NCBI GenBank assembly: GCA_947581855.1
Contig: CANPVZ010000007.1
Coordinates: forward strand, 94,669 to 158,668
Direction of reading: 5' to 3'
Length of the DNA stretch: 64,000 nucleotides
From: an uncultured Phocaeicola sp.
GTDB lineage: Bacteria > Bacteroidota > Bacteroidia > Bacteroidales > Bacteroidaceae
Part shown: positions 46,425 to 55,310 of the stretch, piece by piece
Layout of the letters: each line of letters begins with the position of its first letter
Position numbering within the stretch: the stretch's first letter is position 1
Program-made: the position numbers and the translations under genes
Notes under the pieces: generated by a model
What the model saw: the letters and a program-made list of their open reading frames with translations, nothing else
What the model was told of the DNA's origin: nothing
Databases searched by the model: none

Positions 46425-47765
46425 ATGAAAATAAGAAATTTATTCCTGTTGTCAAGTTTGTGTTTGTGCCTCTCTGTAGAGGCACAAACCTTGCATTTGT
46501 CAGGTATTCTTGTCGGAGACAATTTTAGGGAAACAAAGTTATATGCTTTTCCTATGGGTGGTACAGGATCGCATAAGATTGCTTCTTTGAATGTAAAAGA
46601 CTCTCGCTTTGAAGGAGAGGTTCCTATGGCGCCGGACGGATTCTATACGTTGGCGGGAACGAATAATGGAGGACAGTTGGTTGTTCCGTTTTATTTGTCG
46701 GAGAAATATGATGGAACGGAATTGAAATTGAATGTTATAGATGGTTGTCCCCGGATCGATATGGATGCGGACAATCGGGCTTTATCGGCTTTTAATGAGG
46801 TTTATTATAAAAAGGGCCGTGAACTTTGGACGAATGGGAAAAACATGAAGCCGGAACAGGTTTTTGCTTTCTTAAAAGGGTATAAGAGTGCCATTGATTC
46901 CATTGCGTTGCTTTATCCATGTTCCGTACCGGTAAAGGAGTATTTAGCTTTATGGGCCTATACCGTTGCATCGGACAATTATAGTAACATTTCGCATATA
47001 ACTGGACAGAAAAGGGATGATTTATCTTTTACAGCTGCGGATTTATTGGAAGAGCCTTCACGAGTGCTTGATACGCCTATGGCTCTTTATTTCTCCTCAA
47101 CAGGATTGATTATCATGCAATCTCTTCCCAATGGTAGTCTGAGAGAACGGCTGGCTTATTTAAACGGGCATTATTCGTGTGAACCGATACGTGAAAGAGT
47201 GGCGGATGTCCTGTTGACCCATTATATCGGTTCTTTCAATTATGAGGAGAACTATGAAGCAGGACTCGCTGAACTGACATCGATGGTAGAAGAATTTGGT
47301 TTATCACCCCGATATATATCTGATTTCAAGGCTCGTAAGGCCTCGGTTAAAGGAACTCCTTTTCCTGTCGATATCCTGCTGACGGATGTAGAAGGCAATA
47401 AGGTGGATTTCAGCCGGTATAGGGGTTATTATGTGTATGTGGATCTGTGGGCTTCGTGGTGTGTGCCTTGTTGTCGTGAAGTTCCTTATTTACAGAAACT
47501 GGAAAAAGAGCTGAATAACGATCTGGTAAAATTTGTTTCTATTTCTATAGATAGAGGTACTAAAGAGTGGAAGGCTCGGATGGAAGCGTTAAACATGTGT
47601 GGTAATCAGTTAATAAACCAAGATAATAAATTGGCAGAAGCTTTAAATGTAGGCAGTATACCTCATTTCCTGATTTATGACAAGGAAGGTAAACTCTTTC
47701 AGTATAAAGCGCCTCGCCCAAGTAGTGGTGAGGAATTGAAACGGTTATTGGAGCATCTTCGTTAG
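46425..47765 (+). CDS. TlpA-like thiol-disulfide oxidoreductase
   Basis: 446 residues with a signal peptide (residues 1-20, ending SVEAQ). The N-terminal ~300 residues form a DUF4369-like beta region and a helical linker. The C-terminal thioredoxin domain has the active site ASWCVPCCREVPYL (about residue 345) and the cis-Pro in VGSIPHFLIYD. It would act in the periplasm on disulfides, alone or with substrates entering by the SusCD system. It lies 14 bases after the PKD-like gene and ends at a strong terminator, so it closes the operon. Confidence 0.88.
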   Translation: MKIRNLFLLSSLCLCLSVEAQTLHLSGILVGDNFRETKLYAFPMGGTGSHKIASLNVKDSRFEGEVPMAPDGFYTLAGTNNGGQLVVPFYLSEKYDGTELKLNVIDGCPRIDMDADNRALSAFNEVYYKKGRELWTNGKNMKPEQVFAFLKGYKSAIDSIALLYPCSVPVKEYLALWAYTVASDNYSNISHITGQKRDDLSFTAADLLEEPSRVLDTPMALYFSSTGLIIMQSLPNGSLRERLAYLNGHYSCEPIRERVADVLLTHYIGSFNYEENYEAGLAELTSMVEEFGLSPRYISDFKARKASVKGTPFPVDILLTDVEGNKVDFSRYRGYYVYVDLWASWCVPCCREVPYLQKLEKELNNDLVKFVSISIDRGTKEWKARMEALNMCGNQLINQDNKLAEALNVGSIPHFLIYDKEGKLFQYKAPRPSSGEELKRLLEHLR

Positions 47766-47794
47766 GATATGTTCTCTCTCTCTTATATATGAGT

Positions 47795-47838
47795 AGCCCC
47801 GACGGACAGATGGTGTTCTGCTTTGTCGGGGCTTTTTG
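47795..47838 (+). terminator. Bidirectional terminator between the TlpA-like gene and tyrA
   Basis: AGCCCCGAC pairs with GTCGGGGCT (9 bp) and is followed by TTTTTGTTTTATTT on the plus strand. It lies 30 bases after the TlpA-like stop. On the minus strand the same stem follows tyrA, but its tail is not T-rich. Confidence 0.88.
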
Positions 47839-47840
47839 TT

Positions 47841-48614
47841 TTATTTGATGTGTTCCCTGATTTTAGTGAGATAATCTTTCATGCGGGCGGCATCTTTATC
47901 GCTGATGATTTGCAGCAACTCGTTCAGTTCCGTACGGATGTTCTCCACCTGTGCGGGCGTTCTGGGGTTGAAGAGGATTTCCTGTAACAGATAGTCGTCT
48001 TCGCTCAATACTCCTTTAGCTATAGACATATGACGCTTAAAAGTAGTTCCCGGAGCATCCTGATGTTTCATTACCGCTGCGAAAACAAACGTTGACACGA
48101 AAGGGATGGAAAGGGAATAGGCTACCGTTTCGTCATGTTCTTCGAAAGTATATTCGAAGATGTTCAATCCTAACCGTTGATACAGGTCTTTAAAGAATAT
48201 CTTGCCCAAATGGTCGCCTTCACTGATAATGATGGCATTTTCGGTGCTCAGTTTGTCGAGGCTGGCAAAGGTAGGACCGAACATAGGGTGAGTGGAGACA
48301 TAACGGAATCCGCTTTGGTCGTAGAATTCTTTCAGACCGGTCTTGACGGAAGCGATGTCACTGATAATACAATCTTTCGGCAGCATGGGCAACACATTGC
48401 GAAAAGCCTCGAGCGTGTATTTTACAGTCGCGGCGTTAATGACAAGTTCCGGCTTGAATGCTTTGATTTCTTCGGTTTCCGTAAATCGGTAAGTGTGATA
48501 CATGAACCGAAGTTGTTTCGGATTGACATCGAACACTGCCGTTTCGTGCTGAAAACTAAGAACATCGTTAAAGAAGGAGCCCATTTTACCGGCTCCAAGG
48601 ATTAGTATTCTCAT
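47841..48614 (-). CDS. tyrA: Prephenate dehydrogenase
   Basis: 257 residues from ATG 48614 (MRILILGAGKMGSFFNDVL). The open frame extends 19 codons further upstream without family resemblance. The Rossmann motif is GAGKMG; HPMFGPTFASL (~100) is the prephenate dehydrogenase/arogenate signature with the catalytic His, and the helical C-terminus has TVAYSLSIPFVSTFVFA. It oxidises prephenate toward 4-hydroxyphenylpyruvate for tyrosine. It is the last gene of the pheA operon. Confidence 0.9.
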   Translation of the reverse strand: MRILILGAGKMGSFFNDVLSFQHETAVFDVNPKQLRFMYHTYRFTETEEIKAFKPELVINAATVKYTLEAFRNVLPMLPKDCIISDIASVKTGLKEFYDQSGFRYVSTHPMFGPTFASLDKLSTENAIIISEGDHLGKIFFKDLYQRLGLNIFEYTFEEHDETVAYSLSIPFVSTFVFAAVMKHQDAPGTTFKRHMSIAKGVLSEDDYLLQEILFNPRTPAQVENIRTELNELLQIISDKDAARMKDYLTKIREHIK

Positions 48615-48725
48615 TCTTATTAAATTGATGCGTATTAAGTGGTTATATGCAAATGGAAAGTGAAAAAACACTTTCCATTTGTTCTATCTTATTTGCTTGA
48701 TAATTTCCTTTTGTTAGCGAACGGA

Positions 48726-49787
48726 TTATTTGCTGATAATCTCCATTTGTTGACGTACGGATTCTTCATGGATGGCTTCGAATACCTTCTTTATGAATTC
48801 TGCACTCATCCCGCAAAGAGCTCCTTGCGCCCCGCGTTTCTCCAGAATCTCACTATAACGTCCGGTTTGTAGGATGGTCATATCGTGTTCCTTTTTAAAA
48901 GTTCCGATTTCACGGGATACACGCATCCGTTTAGCGAGGACTTCAATTAAATCATTATCGCAGTCGTCGATTTGTCGGCGTAATTCTTTCAGGTTCTCGG
49001 TGGTTTGTTTTTCTTCACGGATAACCAGCAGGTTCAAAATGTAATCCAGCACATCTGGTGTGATTTGCTGTGAAGCATCACTCCATGCACAGTCCGGATT
49101 GCAATGGCTCTCGACAATCAGTCCGTCGAAGCCCAAGTCCATTGCTTGCTGACAGAGTGGAGCTACCAGTTCACGTTTGCCGCCGATGTGACTCGGGTCG
49201 CAGAATATCGGTAAGTTCGGGATGCGGCGACGGAGTTCGATAGGGATGTGCCATTGAGGTAGGTTGCGGTATATTTTCTTGTCGTATGAAGAGAACCCGC
49301 GGTGGATGGCTGCAATCTTCTTTACTCCGGCATTGTTGATTCTTTCCATAGCTCCTATCCATAATTCCAAATCCGGATTGACGGGATTCTTTACCAAAAC
49401 GGGGATATTAACGCCTTGCAAGGCGTCTGCTATTTCCTGAACAGCAAAGGGATTGGCCGAGGTACGGGCTCCAATCCAGAGCATATCCATTTCGGCTTCC
49501 AGAGCTGCTTCTACATGTTTGGCGGTAGCTACTTCGGTAGTGATGTACATGCCGGTTTCTTTTTTTACGCGTCGCATCCAGGGTAATCCTTCTATTCCGA
49601 TACCTTCGAAACCTCCTGGTTTAGTGCGGGGCTTCCAAATGCCTGCACGAAATATTTTAATGCCTTTACTTGCCAGTTGCATGGCGGTGGTAACTACTTG
49701 TTCTTCAGTCTCGGCGCTACATGGACCTGCTATAAGCAGGGGACGTTTGCTGTCTATTCCCGGTAACAAAATTGATTCTAATTCCAT
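48726..49787 (-). CDS. Bifunctional DAHP synthase/chorismate mutase
   Basis: 353 residues. Residues 1-255 are a type I-beta DAHP synthase: GPCSAETEEQV (~21), FRAGIWKPRTKPGGFEG (~46), DPSHIGGKREL (~197). Residues ~265-353 are an AroQ-type chorismate mutase helix bundle (LKELRRQIDDCDNDLIEVLAKRM). A C-terminal mutase fusion of this order is known from Porphyromonas and Prevotella, where prephenate inhibits the synthase through the mutase domain. It performs the first shikimate step and the first step past chorismate, matching the pheA/tyrA neighbours. Confidence 0.94.
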   Translation of the reverse strand: MELESILLPGIDSKRPLLIAGPCSAETEEQVVTTAMQLASKGIKIFRAGIWKPRTKPGGFEGIGIEGLPWMRRVKKETGMYITTEVATAKHVEAALEAEMDMLWIGARTSANPFAVQEIADALQGVNIPVLVKNPVNPDLELWIGAMERINNAGVKKIAAIHRGFSSYDKKIYRNLPQWHIPIELRRRIPNLPIFCDPSHIGGKRELVAPLCQQAMDLGFDGLIVESHCNPDCAWSDASQQITPDVLDYILNLLVIREEKQTTENLKELRRQIDDCDNDLIEVLAKRMRVSREIGTFKKEHDMTILQTGRYSEILEKRGAQGALCGMSAEFIKKVFEAIHEESVRQQMEIISK

Positions 49788-49978
49788 AAGTGTATTTACA
49801 TTTTGAGTTATTATTCTTTTTTAGGAGGTATTGCTTTGTTTGGAGAAATTACCCTTTCTGCAGACTACCGGATAAAGGAGTTACTGCTTTGTTGGGGAAT
49901 GATTCTCTGTTTTTTCTTTACCTTCTTATTTTCTTTTCATCGGGAGAACTTCTTTTTTCTGCCGATAAGGGAGCTGCT

Positions 49979-51166
49979 TTATTTTATTACTTCCTTAATT
50001 CGCCGTAATGCTTCTGCCAAATTCTCTTCCTTAGCACAAAGAGAGATACGGATATACCGTGCTCCATTACTTCCGAAGATAAATCCCGGTGTGATGAAGA
50101 CTCTTGCTTCATGAAGCACTTTTTCGGTTAGTTCCTCTACATCCTGGTAACGGTCGGGGATACGTCCCCAAAGGAACATACCCACCTGGTCGGGGTCGAA
50201 TGTGCAGTCGAGTGCTTCCATTATCTGTTCGGCTACGTTCCGGCGGTTACGGTACAGGGTACGGTTCATCTTATCGTGCCACTCATCACTGTTTTGGTAA
50301 GCTTGTGCTGCCGCTAATTGCATCGGGCGGAAGGTTCCGGAATCGATATTGCTTTTGATTTTCAGAATCCATTGAACAAACTGAGCATTACTTGCCAGCA
50401 TACCCACACGCCAGCCCGGCATATTGTGACTCTTACTCATAGAGTTGAACTCGATGCAGCATTCTTTGGCTCCCGGGACACTCAGCAGACTGAGCGGTTT
50501 GGAGTTAAGAATAAAGCTATAGGGATTGTCGTTCACAATCACAATGTTATGACGACGGGCAAAATCCACCAACTTCTCATAAAGTTCCATTGTTGCGTTA
50601 GCTCCTGTGGGCATATTGGGATAATTCGTCCACATCAGCTTCACACGGGATAAGTCCATCTTTTCCAGTTCTTCAAAATCAGGTTGCCAGTTGTTTTCCG
50701 GCTTAAGGTTGTAAGTTACGATTTCACTTCCCAGAATTTTATTCAAAGAGGTGTAAGTAGGATATCCCGGGTTGGGAACCAAAACCTGTTCGCCCGGATT
50801 GACTAAAGCCAGCGTGACGTGAAGAATCCCTTCTTTAGAACCGATTAAGGGCTGTATTTCGGTCGCAGGGTCCAAATCTACATTATAGAAACGTTTGTAC
50901 CAATCGGCCATTGCCTTTCGCAGTTCGGGAATACCCATTGTTGGCTGATAACCGTGCGCATCTGCTTTGCGCGCATTTTCACACAGAGTGTTAACGGTTT
51001 CTTCCGAAGGAGGCATATCGGGACTTCCAATTCCCAGACTGATGACATTTTTTCCTTCTGCATTCATTTGTGCTACTTCTTTCAACTTGCGTGAGAAGTA
51101 GTATTCGCTGACATGTCCTAAACGGTCAGCCGGACTTATCTTAAATGTGTGACTTTCCTTCTGCAT
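49979..51166 (-). CDS. Class I/II aminotransferase, probably aromatic
   Basis: 395 residues, PLP fold type I. The lysine is in EFNSMSKSHNMPGWRVGML (about residue 245) and WTNYPNMPTGANATMELY carries the cofactor-binding Asn. It resembles the LL-DAP/aspartate aminotransferase group, but its place between pheA and DAHPS-CM suggests the final transamination to phenylalanine and tyrosine. Its start overlaps the pheA coding end by 26 bases, so the two are coupled. A 191-bp gap separates it from the next operon gene. Confidence 0.85.
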   Translation of the reverse strand: MQKESHTFKISPADRLGHVSEYYFSRKLKEVAQMNAEGKNVISLGIGSPDMPPSEETVNTLCENARKADAHGYQPTMGIPELRKAMADWYKRFYNVDLDPATEIQPLIGSKEGILHVTLALVNPGEQVLVPNPGYPTYTSLNKILGSEIVTYNLKPENNWQPDFEELEKMDLSRVKLMWTNYPNMPTGANATMELYEKLVDFARRHNIVIVNDNPYSFILNSKPLSLLSVPGAKECCIEFNSMSKSHNMPGWRVGMLASNAQFVQWILKIKSNIDSGTFRPMQLAAAQAYQNSDEWHDKMNRTLYRNRRNVAEQIMEALDCTFDPDQVGMFLWGRIPDRYQDVEELTEKVLHEARVFITPGFIFGSNGARYIRISLCAKEENLAEALRRIKEVIK

Positions 51167-51983
51167 ATTCTCCTAAAATTTTAAGTTCGCGGGTTAAGGG
51201 TGTGATGGCGTCAATCGATTGGTGATAGCGCAGGTAATTATTGAATGTAACATCTACATAAAACATGTATTCCCATTCGCGGCCAATGATTGGCAAAGAT
51301 TGTATTTTGGTTAAATTGATTTTATAAAATGAAAAGATGGAAAGCACTTGCGACAGACTTCCTTCGCTGTGCGGGAGGGAGAAAACGATGGTAGCTTTAT
51401 TCACCTTATCCAGACTTCGCAGTTCATCGGCTCTCCAAGGGTCGGATACCACGAGGAAACGGGTGAAATTGTGCTTATTGGTTTCTATACCTTCTTCCAA
51501 CACCTTCATTTCGTAGAGCGGAGCGGCAAATTTGGAACAGATGGCAGCATGGCCTTTTAAATTCTCCCGTTTGATGATTTCCGCGCTTCCGGCCGTATCC
51601 TCAGCTTCTACGATCTTTACCTTGGGATGTTGTTGGAGGAATTCCCGACATTGGGCCAAGGCTACGGGGTGCGAATTGATTTCTACAATATCGTCCCATC
51701 CTTCATCGGGAAGGCACAACAGACTATGGGATATACGCATCTTATGCTCGCCGACAATAGTGGTGGGATTCTCGCGTACCAAATCATAGTTGTGAAGCAG
51801 ACTTCCGGCAATGGTATTTTCTATGGCTAACATACCAATAACGGCGCTATCATGTTTCATGTAATCGAAAATCTCTTCGAAATTCGAACAACAAATCAGC
51901 TCGATTTCTTCGTTCTCGAAATACTGATGGGCCGCCATATCATGGTATGACCCTTTGACTCCTTGTATGGCTATTTTTTTCAT
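51141..51983 (-). CDS. pheA: Prephenate dehydratase
   Basis: 280 residues. The periplasmic-binding-like dehydratase domain starts IAIQGVKGSYHDMAAHQYF; AIENTIAGSLLHNYDLV and NFTRFLVVS (catalytic Thr-Arg-Phe) are diagnostic. A C-terminal ACT domain (~195-275) begins at SLPHSEGSLSQVLSIFSF and would bind phenylalanine. No chorismate mutase is fused here; that activity is on the DAHPS protein of the same operon. It is the first structural gene after the attenuator leader. Confidence 0.95.
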   Translation of the reverse strand: MKKIAIQGVKGSYHDMAAHQYFENEEIELICCSNFEEIFDYMKHDSAVIGMLAIENTIAGSLLHNYDLVRENPTTIVGEHKMRISHSLLCLPDEGWDDIVEINSHPVALAQCREFLQQHPKVKIVEAEDTAGSAEIIKRENLKGHAAICSKFAAPLYEMKVLEEGIETNKHNFTRFLVVSDPWRADELRSLDKVNKATIVFSLPHSEGSLSQVLSIFSFYKINLTKIQSLPIIGREWEYMFYVDVTFNNYLRYHQSIDAITPLTRELKILGEYAEGKSHI

Positions 51984-52000
51984 TTCGCTATATAAATAAA

Positions 52001-52027
52001 AAGTCCCGCCTCAGGGAAGCGGGACTT
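52001..52027 (-). terminator. Attenuator terminator of the pheA operon
   Basis: On the minus strand AAGTCCCGC pairs with GCGGGACTT (9 bp) over the loop TTCCCTGAG and is followed by TTTATTTATA. It lies 17 bases before the pheA ATG and after the leader peptide's stop, which is the position of a conditional terminator rather than an operon end. Confidence 0.85.
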
Positions 52028-52089
52028 GGTTGTTATTTAAAAATTGTCGTATTTACAATCACTACTTTACACACACGAACTCCCGCTTC
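52016..52089 (-). promoter_or_regulatory. Antiterminator pairing segments of the pheA leader
   Basis: GAAGCGGGA within the leader peptide's coding sequence (plus-strand positions 52081-52089, just after the Phe/Tyr codons) is the exact complement of TCCCGCTTC at 52016-52024, which includes most of the terminator's 5' arm. The two pairings are mutually exclusive. A ribosome stalled at the Phe/Tyr codons would leave the first segment free and favour read-through; one that reaches the stop codon would cover it and let the terminator form. Confidence 0.75.
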
Positions 52090-52151
52090 ACTTTGCTGCT
52101 AAAGTAAAAGTAAAAAAAGAAGTAAAAGTATGTATGATAAAGAGCTTTCAT
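52062..52151 (-). CDS. Phe/Tyr-rich leader peptide controlling pheA
   Basis: 29 codons starting at ATG 52151 and ending with TAG at 52062-52064. Residues 8-17 read YFYFFFYFYF, and the whole peptide has 7 Phe and 5 Tyr. The E. coli pheA leader peptide is similarly Phe-rich, but this one adds Tyr, fitting an operon that makes both amino acids. The frame is too short for usual gene finders. It lies about 19 bases after the predicted transcription start and is followed by the terminator at 52001-52027. The peptide itself probably has no further role. Confidence 0.85.
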   Translation of the reverse strand: MKALYHTYFYFFFYFYFSSKVKREFVCVK

Positions 52152-52176
52152 TGCTTATTTGTTAATTATACATCGG

Positions 52177-52210
52177 CAAAAGTAATACTTTTCTTTTAAT
52201 CGCCAACAAA
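52177..52210 (-). promoter_or_regulatory. Predicted promoter of the pheA operon
   Basis: On the minus strand TACTTTTG (52177-52184) is a perfect TAnnTTTG -7 element and TTTG (52207-52210) lies 22 bases upstream of it; a TTG with 19-base spacing overlaps. Transcription would start near 52170. Confidence 0.55.
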
Positions 52211-52353
52211 AAGAAACACTTTTTTTCTGTGAACTTGCATTTTTTTGTTTTTATCCTTGTGTGGGTTACTTGTTTTGTCCTTCCGTAGGGCTTGTTTTTT
52301 GAGCAACTCTTGCAGCCATAATGACACTTGTAGGGTATCGTGTTGCCTATTTG

Positions 52354-52385
52354 CCCGTACAATTGTCGACAGGCAATTGTACGGG
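52354..52385 (-). terminator. Stem-loop downstream of the TPR gene
   Basis: A perfect 12-bp stem, CCCGTACAATTG with CAATTGTACGGG, with loop TCGACAGG on the plus strand. It lies 24 bases after the TPR gene stop. Neither side has a strong T-run, so it may be a processing or weak termination signal. Confidence 0.5.
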
Positions 52386-52408
52386 AATTTCTACATTTTC
52401 TTGGAAGC

Positions 52409-53374
52409 CTATCCTAAAGGGTTGTTGATCTTATACGGGTTGGTGTAATTTCGGAACTCACCGCTTATTTGCTGTTCCTTTTCCGGATTTAGTTCCAGAG
52501 ACTTTTTCAGGTCTTCGGCAGAACCTTCCTTGTCTCCCATCAGTAATTTAAGGTGTCCTCTGTGGTGATAGAGTTGTGAGGATTCCGGATTGATTTCGAT
52601 GGCTTCATTCAGTTTCTCCATAGCCTGTTCCCATTTCTTTTCTTCGCTCAATATTTGTATAATGCTCAGGTAAGCCTTTTCATTAAACGGATTGATGTCG
52701 GTCGCTTTATTAAAGTATTCTTCTGCTTTCAGGGTATCGCCTTTCATATAATTCACTTCGCCGAGCATTAATAGAGATTGCTCGTCATCCGGAGCCAGTT
52801 GGAACATTCTTTCGGCATCTTCTGAGGCATTCTCTATCTGTTGCATTTTCAGCAAAATGGTTGCGCGCATCAGGTAAGCTTCATAATAGTCTTCTTTCAG
52901 GGAGATCGCAATGGTTAATTCGGCAATAGCCTGAATTTCATCATGTATACCATGATAAGCTTTTGCAAGCAAATAATGTATTTGAGGATGTTCCGGCTCT
53001 ATCTGTGCGCCGCGTTGTATCACGCCGAGCATTCCTTTATAGTCTTCCTGCATGAAAAAAAGATTACCGAGCATTATATAATTGTCGATGTTTTGCGGTT
53101 CTTTTTCCAATGTCTCTCCCAGCAATTTGCAAGCGTCCTCTATTTGGTTCAGTTGTACGTAAGCGCTTACCAGATAACCGCGCGTTTCGGCATCATCTTT
53201 AATTGATAGCGCTTCTTCCATGCATTTTACGGCGTAAGGGAACTTGCCGATGCGTAGTGCGCGAATCCCGTCATACTTTAAAATATCGAAGTGCTTTTCT
53301 TCTGCCTGTGCTTGTTTTTCTTCCGGATTATCGATTGTTTCTCCGGTAAACAATTTTTTGATAAAATGTATCAT
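52409..53374 (-). CDS. TPR-repeat protein
   Basis: 321 residues made almost entirely of tetratricopeptide repeats from about residue 30 to 310 (for example GYLVSAYVQLNQIEDACKLL, YYEAYLMRATILLKMQQIEN, SQLYHHRGHLKLLMGDKEGS). There is no signal peptide; an acidic/charged linker (EEKQAQAEEKHF) follows a short amphipathic start, so it is probably cytoplasmic. TPR proteins act as scaffolds; no partner can be named. It follows recQ by 28 bases and probably belongs to the recJ-recQ transcript. Confidence 0.85.
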   Translation of the reverse strand: MIHFIKKLFTGETIDNPEEKQAQAEEKHFDILKYDGIRALRIGKFPYAVKCMEEALSIKDDAETRGYLVSAYVQLNQIEDACKLLGETLEKEPQNIDNYIMLGNLFFMQEDYKGMLGVIQRGAQIEPEHPQIHYLLAKAYHGIHDEIQAIAELTIAISLKEDYYEAYLMRATILLKMQQIENASEDAERMFQLAPDDEQSLLMLGEVNYMKGDTLKAEEYFNKATDINPFNEKAYLSIIQILSEEKKWEQAMEKLNEAIEINPESSQLYHHRGHLKLLMGDKEGSAEDLKKSLELNPEKEQQISGEFRNYTNPYKINNPLG

Positions 53375-53402
53375 ATAAGTCAGTTTTAATAAAGTTACAG
53401 AA

Positions 53403-55301
53403 TTAAATTTTAGCTATCATACCGTCTTTCAGGGTGAGAAGTTCTTCCCGTAATAATGTTTCCAGAACAAGATCCAGTTTATTTCGGTCGGCATTCAGAG
53501 AATTGAAGATATCGGCAGGATGATAAGTTCCATCCGAAAGTAACTCCATGATTTGCCGGCTCAATTCTTGAAATTCTCCTTGTTTGATTCCCGATGAATG
53601 CTTTGAAAGGCAGACATCGCATCGCAGGCAGTTGTGCTCGTTTTTTTCTCCGAAATAATAAAGCAGCATACGGCTCCGGCAATGGTTATCGGATGTGGCG
53701 TAATCAATCATGGCTTTGATGCGCGCTTCATAACTCTTCTTTCTTTCTTCGTATACCGATGGGGGAATAACCACTTTTTCGCAATCTATCCGTTTCTGCG
53801 TATAAGTGATATAAGGTGTTTTCTTTCGGGGAATATAGTGCAGGATACGCCGTTGTGTCAAATTCTTCAAGCATTCGTAAATCTGTTGTGGAGTGAATCC
53901 GGTTTGTCGTGCCAGAAGCGCTTCCTCTATATATACGTAGTCGCTGAATACGCCGCCGTAGCATCGCAACACGGTTTGTATAATCAGTTCCGTTTCCTTG
54001 TTCTGTTCTTTGAGGCGGTATAATTCATCGCGCCGTAAGGTAAACATAAGGCGGGAAGAATTTTCCTGTTCATCGGTATATTCAATGTAACCCGACCGGG
54101 AAAGAATGCGCAGTGCGCTGTCGGTTTGTACGGGGAAATGCTTAAAACGGCGACAGAAATCATCCAAGTTGAATTCGTAGGTACAACCCTGTCCGTCACC
54201 CATGGCCATTTGGTAGTAGTAGTTCAATTGTTCGTAGACTTGGCGGATAAAGCCTTTATCGGGAAACGTATCGGGTATTCGTCGTGCCAGTTGCACTTTA
54301 TCACGAGGAGAAAACAACAACACGGCATAGGCGGCAAGTCCGTCTCGTCCTGCCCGTCCTGCCTCTTGGAAATAGGCTTCCGGCGAATCCGGCATATCCA
54401 TGTGGATGACTAACCTTACATCGGGCTTGTCGATACCCATACCGAAAGCGTTTGTAGCTACCATCACCCTTGATATTCCGCTTTGCCAGTTTTTTTGCCG
54501 GGCATCCTTTTCTGCATTGCTCAATCCGGCATGGTAATTCTCGGCGCTGATATGGTGATGTAAAAGGAACAAGGCAATTTCTTTGGTTGCCTTGCGGTTA
54601 CGTGTGTAGACAATAGCCGAGCCCGGCATACTGTTCAATATATGGATAAGTTCTTCTTCTTTGTTTTCGGTCCGACGAACCACATAGGAGAGATTCTTTC
54701 GTTCGAAGCTCATTCGGAAGACATTCTCTTCTTTGAACTCCAGTCGTTGCTGGATATCTCTCACTACATCAGGCGTAGCGGTAGCTGTCAGTGCCAGAAC
54801 CGGAACTCCCGGCAGTAACCGGCGTACTTCGGCAACATTCAGGTAAGCCGGACGAAAATCGTATCCCCATTGTGAGATACAATGCGATTCGTCAACCGTA
54901 ATCATGCTGACGTGCATCTTGCGCAGTTTTATCCGGAATATTTCCGTACCCAAGCGTTCGGGAGAGATATAAAGAAATTTATAGTCGCCGAAGATGCAGT
55001 TTTCCAATGCGACGATGATTTCCTCGCGCGTCATGCCCGAATAAATGGCAATTGCTTTAATGCCGCGTGAACGGAGATTGGCAACCTGGTCTTTCATCAG
55101 GGCGATAAGAGGAGTAACTACCAAGCATAACCCCTCTTGTGCAAGCGCCGGAACTTGAAAGGTAATAGACTTCCCCCCACCGGTAGGCATAAGCCCCAGT
55201 GTGTCCTTACCTTGACCGATACTGTTTATGATGTCTTCCTGTATGCCGCGGAAAGCATCGTATCCCCAATATTGCTTGAGTATGTCGTGATATGTGGCCA
55301 T
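53403..55301 (-). CDS. recQ: ATP-dependent DNA helicase RecQ
   Basis: 632 residues. Helicase motifs: I MPTGGGKSITFQVPAL (~37), II VDESHCISQWGYDFRP (~135), VI MDMPDSPEAYFQEAGRAGRDG (~308). The RecQ zinc-binding cysteines occur in CRSRMLLYYFGEKNEHNCLRCDVCLS (~550). The C-terminal HRDC domain seen in E. coli RecQ is missing; the protein ends soon after the winged-helix-like region. It unwinds DNA 3' to 5' in recombination and fork repair. It starts 9 bases after the recJ stop, so helicase and exonuclease would be made together. Confidence 0.94.
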   Translation of the reverse strand: MATYHDILKQYWGYDAFRGIQEDIINSIGQGKDTLGLMPTGGGKSITFQVPALAQEGLCLVVTPLIALMKDQVANLRSRGIKAIAIYSGMTREEIIVALENCIFGDYKFLYISPERLGTEIFRIKLRKMHVSMITVDESHCISQWGYDFRPAYLNVAEVRRLLPGVPVLALTATATPDVVRDIQQRLEFKEENVFRMSFERKNLSYVVRRTENKEEELIHILNSMPGSAIVYTRNRKATKEIALFLLHHHISAENYHAGLSNAEKDARQKNWQSGISRVMVATNAFGMGIDKPDVRLVIHMDMPDSPEAYFQEAGRAGRDGLAAYAVLLFSPRDKVQLARRIPDTFPDKGFIRQVYEQLNYYYQMAMGDGQGCTYEFNLDDFCRRFKHFPVQTDSALRILSRSGYIEYTDEQENSSRLMFTLRRDELYRLKEQNKETELIIQTVLRCYGGVFSDYVYIEEALLARQTGFTPQQIYECLKNLTQRRILHYIPRKKTPYITYTQKRIDCEKVVIPPSVYEERKKSYEARIKAMIDYATSDNHCRSRMLLYYFGEKNEHNCLRCDVCLSKHSSGIKQGEFQELSRQIMELLSDGTYHPADIFNSLNADRNKLDLVLETLLREELLTLKDGMIAKI

Positions 55302-55310
55302 ACGGCTTAC

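Larger units (their letters stand above)
51984..52408. other. Leader and promoter region of the pheA operon, plus TPR-gene 3' end
   Basis: 425 bases. On the minus strand: promoter (52177-52210), Phe/Tyr leader peptide (52062-52151), terminator hairpin (52001-52027) and a short spacer to pheA. Further right is the 12-bp stem-loop after the TPR gene (52354-52385). The stretch between holds nothing else recognisable. Confidence 0.7.
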
